DNA of 64,000 nucleotides from the NCBI GenBank assembly GCA_963699215.1, contig OY969422.1, forward strand, positions 1,736,001-1,800,000, in the 5' to 3' direction. Both the position numbers and the translations under genes were made by a program. The notes under the pieces were generated by a model. The model was not told the origin of the DNA and did no database searches. It worked only from the letters and a program-made list of their open reading frames with translations. This document shows positions 26,423-34,285 of the stretch, piece by piece. The first letter of the stretch is position 1, and every line of letters starts with the position of its first letter. The DNA comes from VRUE01 sp963699215. GTDB taxonomy: Bacteria > Actinomycetota > Thermoleophilia > Solirubrobacterales > 70-9.

Positions 26423-27346
26423 TCAGGTGGTCTTCGGCTCCTTGGGCTCGCTGCGCGGCTCGAGCTGGATCTCACGCTCGGCTTTCGGATGGCCTTCTTC
26501 GATCTCGGCGCTGCGCTCGCGCTCGGCGTTCAGCTGGTGGCCGAAGAGGATCGCCAGGTTGCCGATCCAGAACCAGACCAACAGGGCGACGAGGCCGCCG
26601 AGGGTGCCGTAGGTCTTGTCGTAGGAGCCGAAGTTGGCGACGTAGAAGGCGAAGGCGGCCGAGGCGACCGCCCAGACTACGATCGCCACCACGCTTCCGG
26701 GGGTCACCCACTTGAAGCCGCGCAGCCTCACGTTCGGAGAGGCGTAGTAGAGAACCGCGACCATGAAGAGGAAGATCGCCACCATCGCCGGCCACTTGGC
26801 GACGTTCCAGATGTCGACCGCGGTGTCGCCGAGGCCGATCGGGCCCGCTACCGCCTCGACCACCGGCCCGGTCATGACCAGGGCCAGCGCCAGGATCGCC
26901 AGCAGGACGACCATCGCCAACGTCACGGCGAGCTGCAGCGGGCGCAGCTTCCAGAACGGTCGGCCCTCCGGCGTCTCGTAGATGACGTTCGATGCGCGCA
27001 TGAAGGCGCCGACGTAGCTCGAAGCGGACCACAGCGCCACCGCGAGGCCTGCGACGAAGGCAAAGCCCGCGGCGCTCTGGTTGGAGGCGATCGATTCGAT
27101 CGGACCGGAGAAGGTCTCCACTGCCGATTCCGGCCCGATTTCGGAGACGATCTCGGTCAGGGTCGAGGTCGTGCTTTTCGGATCCCCGACCAGGCCGATC
27201 AGCGAGACCATCGCGATCAGGGCGGGAAAGAGGGCAAGCAGGCCGTAGTAGGTGAGGGCGGCAGCCCAGTCGGTGAGGTTGTCCTCCATGAACTCGGTCG
27301 CGGTTCGCTTCAGCGTGGCGAAGACATCCGATCCCCCTCCAGTCAT
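26423..27346 (-). CDS. YihY/virulence factor BrkB family membrane protein
   Basis: This 307-residue protein has six predicted membrane helices. It has the family's typical features: an N-terminal DNLTDWAAALTYYGLLALFPALI, a central GRPFWKLRPLQL, then KWVTPGSVVAIVVWAVASAAFAFYVANFGSYDKTYGTLGGLVALLVWFWI. The last 35 or so residues are charged and cytoplasmic. The family was once mis-assigned as RNase BN; its actual function (possibly transport) is unsettled. It is convergent with the VOC gene. Confidence 0.88.
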   Translation of the reverse strand: MTGGGSDVFATLKRTATEFMEDNLTDWAAALTYYGLLALFPALIAMVSLIGLVGDPKSTTSTLTEIVSEIGPESAVETFSGPIESIASNQSAAGFAFVAGLAVALWSASSYVGAFMRASNVIYETPEGRPFWKLRPLQLAVTLAMVVLLAILALALVMTGPVVEAVAGPIGLGDTAVDIWNVAKWPAMVAIFLFMVAVLYYASPNVRLRGFKWVTPGSVVAIVVWAVASAAFAFYVANFGSYDKTYGTLGGLVALLVWFWIGNLAILFGHQLNAERERSAEIEEGHPKAEREIQLEPRSEPKEPKTT

Positions 27347-27391
27347 GACAGTTCGATACCCCTGTCCGCGGGCTCTCGAACCTCGATTGCG

Positions 27392-28873
27392 TCAGCCGCC
27401 CGGGTTCTCCAGCCTCTCCAGGCCCCGGTCGAGCTCGGCCGGAGTCGTCGCGCCGGGAGGGACGGGAACGGCGCGGAAGGTGGAGGCGGCGAGGCTCAGC
27501 CGGAAGGCGATCTGCCCCTTCGGGTCGAACGCGGTGACGAGCGGGTTGTCTCCCCAGCTGACGAGCCAGCCGCCGTCCGCCAGCTCCCTGGCCGAGCCGC
27601 AGCAGTGGCTGGTCTTCACCGCCGGATCGTTGAGCTGTCCAAGGTAGGTCGCCTCGCCGGCCTCGAGGTCGAGCCGGTAGAAGACCACCCTCGGCCGCCG
27701 CGGCCGGTCCTTGCCGTTGTCGTAGATGCTGAGGCTGCCGTCGTCGGCGATGCGGGCGTCGTGCTGACCGCCGAGCAGCTTGCGGGCCGGGTCGCCGACG
27801 ACTCGCAGCGAGTCCGCCGTCCTGCTGCCTCCCAGCTTCCAGAGAACCTCGCCGCTCGAGCGCTGGATTCCGTACACCGCGTCGGTGTGGCGGGTCGAGA
27901 TCACGACTTCGTCCTCGCCGCGCGGCTCGATCGAGTTGATGTGGACAGGATCGAAGGTGGGGAGCGCTCGCAGACCGGGCTTCGCGTTGCTCAGCACGCT
28001 CTGCCACCAGCGCCCGGTCTCGCCCAGGCCGATGTGATCGCGCGAGCGCCAGCGCCAGAGCACTCGCCCGTCCGGATCGAGCTCCTCGATCTCGGCGGAG
28101 ACGACTGCCGCCTTGGCGGGACCGCCGAAGCGCCGCAGGTTGGCCTTCCCGGGGACGTAGGAGTCGATCAGGAAGTTGCCGCCGTCGAGCTCGCGGAGCT
28201 CGTGCCCGTCGACGATCGAGTCCCTCGTCTTGATCAGTCGCAGCAGCTTGCCCGCGGGCGAGCGAACCTCGTGGGCCATGCGCGGGTCCAATCCGTACCC
28301 GTCGCCGAACGATCGTGCCCAGGAGATCGAGCCGTCGTTCAGGACCTGCCCCCACAGGGCGCGGGTCTCGGGGTTGTACCACCAGCGCGGAACGCCCTCG
28401 TTGTCGAAGACGATCACCCACGGTCGCGCATCGCGGGAGGCCTTGAAGCTGACCACGAAGAGGCCCGAGACGGTGGGACGCAGCGGCTCGAATCGCCACT
28501 CGGGAAAGTCCGCGGGAAGGCAGCGCACCCGGTAGGTGCTGCGCCGGCCGTCCTCGACGACCGCGATCCGGAAGTCCTCGCCGGGGAGCACGCCGGGGTC
28601 GATTCGCATCGCTCCCGTGCGCATCGGCCTCGACCCGACCGCCACCTTCGCGCCCCCGCTGGCCTTGGCTCGTATGGGCTCGGCGTTACGGCCGCAGTGC
28701 GAGACGTAAGGGGTCTCGGCAGGATCGAAGTCTGGGAAGACGCCCGCGATCGCGACCGACGAGTTCTCGACCGGCTCTGCCTTCCCGGCGAGCCCCAGGC
28801 CTACGAGGGCGAGGACGAGAAGACCTGCGACCGCCAGACCCAGTGGAAGGAGGCGCTTTGCGCCGCTGTTCAT
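27392..28873 (-). CDS. Arylsulfotransferase (ASST)-family protein, membrane-anchored
   Basis: The 493-residue product starts with a transmembrane or signal segment (LLPLGLAVAGLLVLALVGLGLA). A six-bladed-propeller-like domain of the ASST type follows, with characteristic stretches FVVSFKASRDARPWVIVFDNEGVPRWWY, DGHELRELDGGNFLI, DPVHINSIEP, QHDARIADDGSLSIYDNG and SGEVLWKLGG. ASST enzymes transfer sulfate between phenolic compounds by a His-based intermediate; His residues are present in the HEL, HIN and HDA contexts. An actinobacterial homologue need not be a true sulfotransferase. A sulfatase lies 15 kb away, but linkage is not implied. Confidence 0.75.
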   Translation of the reverse strand: MNSGAKRLLPLGLAVAGLLVLALVGLGLAGKAEPVENSSVAIAGVFPDFDPAETPYVSHCGRNAEPIRAKASGGAKVAVGSRPMRTGAMRIDPGVLPGEDFRIAVVEDGRRSTYRVRCLPADFPEWRFEPLRPTVSGLFVVSFKASRDARPWVIVFDNEGVPRWWYNPETRALWGQVLNDGSISWARSFGDGYGLDPRMAHEVRSPAGKLLRLIKTRDSIVDGHELRELDGGNFLIDSYVPGKANLRRFGGPAKAAVVSAEIEELDPDGRVLWRWRSRDHIGLGETGRWWQSVLSNAKPGLRALPTFDPVHINSIEPRGEDEVVISTRHTDAVYGIQRSSGEVLWKLGGSRTADSLRVVGDPARKLLGGQHDARIADDGSLSIYDNGKDRPRRPRVVFYRLDLEAGEATYLGQLNDPAVKTSHCCGSARELADGGWLVSWGDNPLVTAFDPKGQIAFRLSLAASTFRAVPVPPGATTPAELDRGLERLENPGG

Positions 28874-28929
28874 GATCTATGGCTACCCGCCACGCGGCTG
28901 CGAGCCCGGCCGAGCGGCGGCCGGCCGAT

Positions 28930-29829
28930 TCAGGCGGCCCTGGCTGTGAGCGCCTGGATGGCCGGCGGCAACGGTTGCTCGCCGCGGCCCGGCAGGAGCA
29001 GGGCGGAGAGGCAGACCATCCCGAACGCGGTCGCCTGCAGGACGATGCCGAGCGGATCGGTGGAGAGCGGGTCGCCGAAGACGAGCAGCCCGGCGGCGAT
29101 CTGAGTCGCGTTCGCGACCAGGCCCATCAGGCCGATCGTCTCGATCGCCCCGCCACGCTGCAGCGCGGCCACCGCGGCGTACTGGGCGAGCCCGCCGCAG
29201 AGGACGATCAACCCGACCCAGGGCACGACGACGGCGGTCGAGGCTCCGCCCGCTCCGGTCAGCCCCTTGATCGCGATCCCGGCGAAGGCGAAGAGGGTGC
29301 CGGCGAGGATGGCGAGGAGGACGCCGCGACGGGCGGCGAGGCGCTCGGAGCGGTGACCCAGCGCCAGCCCTGCGGCGACCAGCGCCAGCCCTCCCTCGAA
29401 GCCGAGGATGTGGGTGACGGCGAATTGGGAGTGGCTGTCGCCGAAGTGCGGCACCGTGACCGCGAGCAAGGCGAGCCCGGCGCCGCCCATGAGCAGCGCC
29501 AGCCACTGCCGCCGCTCGATGCGGTCGCCGAAGAGCCGTTGCGACATCACGGCGAGGGTGACGGCGCCGCCGGCGAGCACCGCTTGCACGAGGGAGATCG
29601 GCGCCATCGAGAGGGCGGCTACGTGGAGCAGCCAGGCCGCCGCCGCGAGGCCCCACCCGGCGGCGAACCAGCGCGACTGCGCCAGCTCACGGGCGCTGCG
29701 GAGCGGCCGCTGGATCTGGATCGGCGCGACGCGCTGGCAGCCCCGGTGCTTGAGCAGCGAGGCGAGGTTGGCGATCAGGGCAGCGACGAGCGCGAGCGCG
29801 ATCCCAGTCTCGACCGAGCCCACCGTCAC
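28930..29829 (-). CDS. EamA/DMT-family transporter
   Basis: The 299-residue protein has about ten hydrophobic helices arranged as two related halves, as in the drug/metabolite transporter superfamily. The first half ends near LLMGGAGLALLAVTV and the second near GLLVFGDPLSTDPLGIVLQ, the positions at which EamA halves usually close. These proteins export or import small metabolites; the substrate cannot be inferred. It is separated from the ASST gene by about 55 bases and shares its strand. Confidence 0.8.
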   Translation of the reverse strand: MTVGSVETGIALALVAALIANLASLLKHRGCQRVAPIQIQRPLRSARELAQSRWFAAGWGLAAAAWLLHVAALSMAPISLVQAVLAGGAVTLAVMSQRLFGDRIERRQWLALLMGGAGLALLAVTVPHFGDSHSQFAVTHILGFEGGLALVAAGLALGHRSERLAARRGVLLAILAGTLFAFAGIAIKGLTGAGGASTAVVVPWVGLIVLCGGLAQYAAVAALQRGGAIETIGLMGLVANATQIAAGLLVFGDPLSTDPLGIVLQATAFGMVCLSALLLPGRGEQPLPPAIQALTARAA

Positions 29830-29834
29830 GACTC

Positions 29835-30245
29835 CTAGACTCGACCCGCGAGGCGATCGTGGGCAGCGGTCCGGTTGCGGTCGGAGCCCGACGGCGGCCC
29901 CTCGCGCATATGCAGCCGCCGCCGCGCGGCGGCCACCGCAGAGGCCGATGAGCGGCAGGCCTTGGCGATCGAGCCGTCGGTCCGATCCGGCGTCCGGCGC
30001 ACCTCGAACTCGATCAGCCCGGCGCGACGGAGCTTGGCGCGAGCGTCCCTGCCGCTGTCCTCCGGCGCTGCGTCCAGCGCGGCCTCGGCCGCTCGCTGTC
30101 GCCTGCAGGACAGGCAGAAGTCGCCCTCGGCCGAGCTGGTCCAGCTATCGGGGAGCGGCGTTCGCTTGCCGTCGATCCGGCTGGCGGAGACACCGCAGCC
30201 GGCACAGGTCCACTTGCGGGCGTCGCCGCCGCCGCGCCGGCTCAC
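29835..30245 (-). CDS. Small zinc-ribbon protein with a helix-turn-helix-like C-terminal half
   Basis: The N-terminal half of this 136-residue protein has two Cys pairs (CAGC and CLSC, with the intervening GVSASRIDGKRTPLP...) typical of a zinc ribbon. The C-terminal half is Ala/Arg-rich with a helical GSIAKACRSSASAVAAARRRL stretch that could be a helix-turn-helix. Its GTG start overlaps the stop of the DEAD-box helicase (GTGA), so it is translationally coupled to it. A role in RNA binding or helicase regulation is plausible from this coupling but is only inference. Confidence 0.6.
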   Translation of the reverse strand: MSRRGGGDARKWTCAGCGVSASRIDGKRTPLPDSWTSSAEGDFCLSCRRQRAAEAALDAAPEDSGRDARAKLRRAGLIEFEVRRTPDRTDGSIAKACRSSASAVAAARRRLHMREGPPSGSDRNRTAAHDRLAGRV

Positions 30246-31492
30246 CGCGCTGCCTTCGATCGGCGCCGTCGGTGGGACCGGCCCGCCTCGTGCTGGGAGC
30301 TGGACGGGCGGTTGTGGCCGCTGCGGCCCTGGTCGAACTCGCGGGTGAGGCCGAGGGAGCCGGCCATGCGCCGGATCTCGTCGGCCTGGTCGGCGAGGAC
30401 GAAGCTGATCCCGGTGCCCCGTCGCCCGGCCCGCCCGGTGCGGCCGACGCGGTGGACGTAGGCGTCGCGATCCCCGGGCGCGTCGAAGTTGACGACGTGG
30501 GTGACGCCGTCGACGTCGATCCCCCGGGCGGCGACGTCGGTCGCGATCAGGGCGCGCACCGCCCCCGACTCGAAGCGCGCCAGCGCCCGCTCGCGCTGAC
30601 CCTGGCTCTTGTCGCCGTGCATGGCGACCGCCTCGACCTTGTGGCTGCGTAGTCGCTTGACCAGCCGGTCGGCACCGCGCTTGGTGCGTACGAAGACCAG
30701 CGTGCGGCCCTGCTCGCTGCCGCGCAGCTGCTCGACCAGGTGGTGGAGCTTGTTGCTCTGCGAGTCGACGTGGAGGAAGCGGTGCTCTATGTCGGCCTTG
30801 CCGCGCTCGCTTTGCGCCTGGGTGTGACGGCGCGCGTCGCGCGTGTAGGCGGCGGCGATCTTGCCGGTGGCGCCCTCCAGCGTCGCCGAGAAGAAAAGGG
30901 TCTGGCGTTGGGCGGGGGTCTGGGAGACGATCCGGCTGACGGCCGGCTTGAAGCCCATGTCGAGCATCCGGTCGGCCTCGTCGAGGACGAGGATGCGGAC
31001 GTGCTCGAGCGAGACGACGCCGCGGGCGATCAGGTCCTCGAGCCGCCCGGGGGTGGCGACGAGGATGTCGGCGCGGCGCGCGGCGGCGCTCTGCGGCCCG
31101 AAGCCGACGCCGCCGTAGACGGCGGCGATACGCAGCCCGCGGGCATCGGCGACGGAGCGCAGCTCGTCGACGATCTGGCCCGCCAGCTCGCGGGTCGGGG
31201 CGAGGACGAGGGCGGAGGTGTGTCCCGCGCCGCGCTCTATGCGGTCGACCAACGGCACGCCGAAGGCGAGCGTCTTGCCCGAGCCGGTCGGCGACTGGAC
31301 GAGCAGGTCGTGGCCGGCGAGCGCGTCGCGGACGACCAGCTGTTGGACGGGGAAGGGCTTGGTGATGTCGCGGTGCGCGAGCGCGCGCACGACAGGTTGG
31401 GAGATGCCGAGATCGGCAAACGAGGTGATGTTGTGAGCTCCTTTTCGAGCGGCTAGGGAGATCCTGCGACCCCTAGGCGCCGAGTGGCACAC
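30242..31492 (-). CDS. DEAD-box RNA helicase
   Basis: All standard motifs are present: the Q motif region (PFPVQQLVV), Walker A SPTGSGKT, PTREL, VATPGR, DEAD (VLDEADRM), SAT, and in the second domain FVRTKRGAD, ATDVAARGIDVD and the arginine finger VHRVGRTGRAG. The C-terminus is a short basic Arg/Ser tail for RNA binding. The family unwinds RNA duplexes in ribosome assembly and mRNA decay. The start is uncertain. GTG 31492 is the nearest standard codon, but it has no ribosome site. AAAAGGAG is placed 8 bases before an ATC codon at 31429, where the conserved sequence (SFADLGIS) begins, so a rare ATC start giving 395 residues is a real alternative. Confidence 0.9.
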   Translation of the reverse strand: MCHSAPRGRRISLAARKGAHNITSFADLGISQPVVRALAHRDITKPFPVQQLVVRDALAGHDLLVQSPTGSGKTLAFGVPLVDRIERGAGHTSALVLAPTRELAGQIVDELRSVADARGLRIAAVYGGVGFGPQSAAARRADILVATPGRLEDLIARGVVSLEHVRILVLDEADRMLDMGFKPAVSRIVSQTPAQRQTLFFSATLEGATGKIAAAYTRDARRHTQAQSERGKADIEHRFLHVDSQSNKLHHLVEQLRGSEQGRTLVFVRTKRGADRLVKRLRSHKVEAVAMHGDKSQGQRERALARFESGAVRALIATDVAARGIDVDGVTHVVNFDAPGDRDAYVHRVGRTGRAGRRGTGISFVLADQADEIRRMAGSLGLTREFDQGRSGHNRPSSSQHEAGRSHRRRRSKAAR

Positions 31493-31602
31493 GGAGGAAA
31501 CGGAACCTCTCGGGTGGCGGAATGGCCAAAACCCGACCGATCCACGGTAGCAGCACAAGGTAAAACAGCTGCACTCGACCGGCGACCGGCGCTAGATTGG
31601 CG

Positions 31603-32040
31603 ATGGTGCTCGGACCTCGAAGGAGCGGCAGGATCGCCGCTTTGGCGGCGGTGGCGACGCTTGCGACGGCCTACGGCTGTGGCGGCGACGCCGACACCGA
31701 GGGCTCAAGCGGATCGACCGGGGAGAAGCGGGAGGAGACCGCTGCCGGCACGGTCGCTCCCTCTCGCTGTTCCCCCGGGCTGCCCAGCTGTCGTTCCGCC
31801 GAGGGCCGGGTCGCCTACGTCGAGCGGGTCGATCCCGACGGCGACGGCGACGCCCACTTCGTCATCGTCGATCCGCAGGGCATCACCTTCCCCGGCCTGA
31901 CCGCGATCGACGTCCGCAAGGGCCTGCGTCCCCACCCGCTCCCCGGGATAGGGGACCTGATCAGCGCCGCGGGCCCGGTCCAGACCGGCTCCTACGGCCA
32001 AAGCCAGATCCACGCGCTGGAGCTGCACGTCTCGCGGTAG
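31603..32040 (+). CDS. Small putative lipoprotein
   Basis: The product of about 145 residues has a signal sequence (GRIAALAAVATLATAYGC) ending in a lipobox-like TAYGC; the Cys near residue 26 would be lipidated. A Gly/Ser/Glu-rich linker follows. The small globular C-terminal part (VAYVERVDPDGDGDAHFVIV ... SQIHALELHVSR) resembles an OB-like beta barrel of the sort seen in short secreted proteins. The start lies just after TAGATT (31593-31598), giving a leaderless message with ATG 31603 or GTG 31606. It diverges from the helicase and marks the left edge of the polyketide region. Function unknown. Confidence 0.6.
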   Translation: MVLGPRRSGRIAALAAVATLATAYGCGGDADTEGSSGSTGEKREETAAGTVAPSRCSPGLPSCRSAEGRVAYVERVDPDGDGDAHFVIVDPQGITFPGLTAIDVRKGLRPHPLPGIGDLISAAGPVQTGSYGQSQIHALELHVSR

Positions 32041-32045
32041 CGGAT

Positions 32046-32074
32046 TTGACGCGACCAGCGTGAGGTACTAGCGT
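32046..32074 (+). promoter_or_regulatory. Promoter of the PucR-type regulator, twin of the PKS promoter
   Basis: TTGACG (32046-32051) and TAGCGT (32069-32074) are 17 bases apart. The bases around the -10 (TACTAGCGTGT) are identical to those upstream of the PKS at 37293-37303. A strong ribosome site (AAGGGAGG, 32081-32088) for the upstream ORF follows just after the expected start of transcription. Confidence 0.6.
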
Positions 32075-32094
32075 GTGTACAAGGGAGGTTGTCG

Positions 32095-32172
32095 ATGGTC
32101 GTAGGGGAGCTTCGGTCACGGTCAGGGTGTCGTGACCTCCGCCTGCTCCGAATGCGGCGCCGCGCCCGATGA
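32095..32172 (+). CDS. 25-residue upstream ORF coupled to the PucR regulator
   Basis: This ORF (MVVGELRSRSGCRDLRLLRM..., ending in an Arg-rich tail) begins 6 bases after a very strong AAGGGAGG. Its stop overlaps the regulator start in ATGA at 32169. The regulator itself has no ribosome site, so its translation probably depends on ribosomes finishing this ORF. The first 16 bases (ATGGTCGTAGGGGAGC) match the upstream ORF of the PKS at 15 of 16 positions. It is short for a functional protein, so a leader-peptide or coupling role is the simplest reading. Confidence 0.5.
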   Translation: MVVGELRSRSGCRDLRLLRMRRRAR

Positions 32173-33374
32173 GCTTCGACGACCGGCAGGCCGACTCGTT
32201 GCAGGCGATTCGTCTCGGGCTAGTCGCCCGCCTGCGCGAGCGCTCGTCCGAGTTCGAAGAGGCGATGGTCACCCGGATTCGCGCGCTCTCGGGCCCCGAG
32301 GAGGGCGGGGATCCCGAGTACCTGGCCGGCCTGCGGGCGACGATCAGCGAGGTCCTCGACTACGGCCTCCTGCACATCGAGAAGGGCGAGGAATGGTCGG
32401 AGCCGATCCCGTCGACCGCCTCGGCGCAGGCAAGGCTGGCCGCCCGCACGGGGGTGCGGCTGGACACGGTGCTGCGCCGCTACGCCGCCGGCGACAGGCT
32501 CCTCGGGGACTTCATCATGGAGGAAGCCGACCGGTTTCCGAGCCAGGCGCTGCGCAAGATCCAGCGGGCCCAAGGCCCCGAGGTCGACCGCCTGATGGCG
32601 GCTGTGGCGTCGGAGTACATGGACGAGCTCGACCGCATGAGGCGCTCGCCCTCGCAGCGCCTCACAGAACGCGTGCGACGGCTGATCGCCGGCGAGAGCC
32701 CGGACGACGTCGGCGACCTCGGGTACGCATTCGACGCCTGGCACCTGGGGGCGATCGCCAAAGGCAGGGAGGCGGAGTCCGGCGTGCGCGCTCTGGGGGC
32801 GGCGCTCGATTGCCAGGTCCTCGCCGTGCCGCGCGGCGGCGGGATCGTCTGGGCATGGCTCGGCTCCCGCCGGCAGCCTGCGATCTCGGACATCGAGCGC
32901 CTGATCGGCGCTGGCGTCGCCAGGGGCACGTCGCTCGCCGTCGGCGAGCCGCGGGCCGGAGTCGAGGGCTGGCGCCTGACCCACCACGAGGCCCAGGCGG
33001 CGCTCGAGGTGATGCTGCGCAAGCCGCAGCAGCTCACTTGCGCCCGCGACGTGATCCTCCTGGCCGCGGTTCTGCGTGACGACGGGCTCTCCAAATCGCT
33101 CGCGGAGACGTACCTGGCCCCACTCGAGGGCCAGAGCGATTCCGGAATCGTCCTGCGGGCGACGCTCCGTGCCTACTTCTCCGCCGGGCTGAACGCCGCC
33201 ACCGCCGCTGCGGCGCTGGGAGTGGACCGCCACACGGTCCAGCGCCGCTTGCGCAAGGCCGAGGAGGCGCTGGGACGCCTGCTCCCCGACTGCCACGCCG
33301 AGCTCGTGGTCGCGCTCGGCCTCGACGAGCTCGAGGCCGAGGTCGACCACGAAGACCTGTTCGCTCTCGGCTAG
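32169..33374 (+). CDS. PucR-family (CdaR-like) transcriptional regulator
   Basis: This 401-residue protein ends in the PucR-type helix-turn-helix (LRAYFSAGLNAATAAAALGVDRHTVQRRLRKAEEALG). The N-terminal two-thirds is a ligand-sensing region with GVRLDTVLRRYAAGDRLLGDFIMEEAD and a GGDEF-like-derived middle part, as in the CdaR/PucR group. Such proteins activate or repress operons in response to metabolites. It is the first gene of the polyketide region. Its promoter and upstream ORF match those of the PKS, so it may sense the state of the pathway and regulate both. ATG 32169 is used because the ORF upstream ends on it. Confidence 0.85.
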   Translation: MSFDDRQADSLQAIRLGLVARLRERSSEFEEAMVTRIRALSGPEEGGDPEYLAGLRATISEVLDYGLLHIEKGEEWSEPIPSTASAQARLAARTGVRLDTVLRRYAAGDRLLGDFIMEEADRFPSQALRKIQRAQGPEVDRLMAAVASEYMDELDRMRRSPSQRLTERVRRLIAGESPDDVGDLGYAFDAWHLGAIAKGREAESGVRALGAALDCQVLAVPRGGGIVWAWLGSRRQPAISDIERLIGAGVARGTSLAVGEPRAGVEGWRLTHHEAQAALEVMLRKPQQLTCARDVILLAAVLRDDGLSKSLAETYLAPLEGQSDSGIVLRATLRAYFSAGLNAATAAAALGVDRHTVQRRLRKAEEALGRLLPDCHAELVVALGLDELEAEVDHEDLFALG

Positions 33375-33549
33375 TCGGCCAGCCAAATTTCGGGTTAGCC
33401 AGCCAGCCAGGTTCGCTACATCATGGCTAAGGGGGTACCGGCGTGCGCGCCATATTGGGACAGCGTCGGCGGAAGCGCCGATGATAGATATAAGTGCCAC
33501 CGTAGGCAGGCGGCAAAAGCGATGCCGCGTGCCGGCCAGGGGGGTCGAG

Positions 33550-34179
33550 GTGGGGAGTTCGTATTCGTCCAACGACGTTCGTGATGCCTTCATGTCTGGG
33601 TCGCCCAATGCCGTCAAAACCCTTCCCGCTCCGGTCCCGCCAAGGGATCTGTCGCCGCGAGCGGCAACGGCGGGACCGGGGGCGGGGCGCTCGGCGGGCG
33701 CCGTCTCGAAGATCGCCTGGATCCCGCAGGGCGACTTGGGCCACGCGGACTGGCTGGCGACGGGACGCCGCCTCGGGGCGATCGGGCGCTGCAGCCAGTG
33801 GTGGATAGGCGACTGGGTTCGCTACGGCACCGCCAAGTGGGGGGAGAAATACGCCGAGGCGGCACGCGTGACCGGCTACGACGTCGCCAGTCTCAGGAAC
33901 ATGGCATGGGTGGCGTCTCGATTCGATTTGTCACTACGTAATGACAAATTGACCTGGAGCCACCACGTCCTGCTCGCGCCGCTCGAGGTAGATGCACAGC
34001 GGGAATGGCTCGCGCGAGCCTGCGAGGAGAGGCTCTCCGTCGCCGACCTGAGGCTCGAGCTGCGCGCTTCGCAGGGGAGCCGCAGGTCCTCGCCGGACTC
34101 CCCGGTTGAGACGTCCGATCGAGACGGCGTCGTCGTCTGCCCCCACTGCGGTCACACGCTTCCCTCGACCGAGGAGTAG
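33550..34179 (+). CDS. LmbU-family transcriptional regulator
   Basis: The middle of this product of about 209 residues (WLATGRRLGAIGRCSQWWIGDWVRYG ... WGEKYAEAARVTGYDVASLRNMAWVASRFDLS) follows the pattern of LmbU, the activator of lincomycin biosynthesis. It is followed by HHVLLAPLEVDAQREWLARA and a C-terminal Cys pair (CPHCGH) that may bind zinc. LmbU-type proteins are helix-turn-helix regulators found in antibiotic clusters. The GTG at 33550 is chosen because AGGGGGG lies 5 bases upstream; ATG 33481 and ATG 33592 are alternatives. CCAGCCA repeats at 33378-33412, upstream of the gene, may be control sites. Its position within the polyketide locus supports a pathway-specific role. Confidence 0.72.
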   Translation: MGSSYSSNDVRDAFMSGSPNAVKTLPAPVPPRDLSPRAATAGPGAGRSAGAVSKIAWIPQGDLGHADWLATGRRLGAIGRCSQWWIGDWVRYGTAKWGEKYAEAARVTGYDVASLRNMAWVASRFDLSLRNDKLTWSHHVLLAPLEVDAQREWLARACEERLSVADLRLELRASQGSRRSSPDSPVETSDRDGVVVCPHCGHTLPSTEE

Positions 34180-34285
34180 GAGGCACGAATTGGCTGTTAG
34201 TCCAGGCGGGGCCGGATCGATGCTCGACGATCCGGCGGTGCCTGCCCACCGACGACAATGACGTAAGCCAGCGAGGCAGGGGGGA

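Noticed and set aside
26390..29104. A 904-codon open frame on the plus strand.
   Set aside because: It is antisense to two well-supported genes (YihY/BrkB and ASST family) and its composition is that of a shadow frame.
33423..33560. A third possible upstream ORF (starting ATGGCTAAGGGGG) before the LmbU-type gene, resembling those at 32095 and 37352.
   Set aside because: The similarity is weaker, the promoter match is missing, and the LmbU gene has its own ribosome site, so it does not fit the shared pattern well enough.
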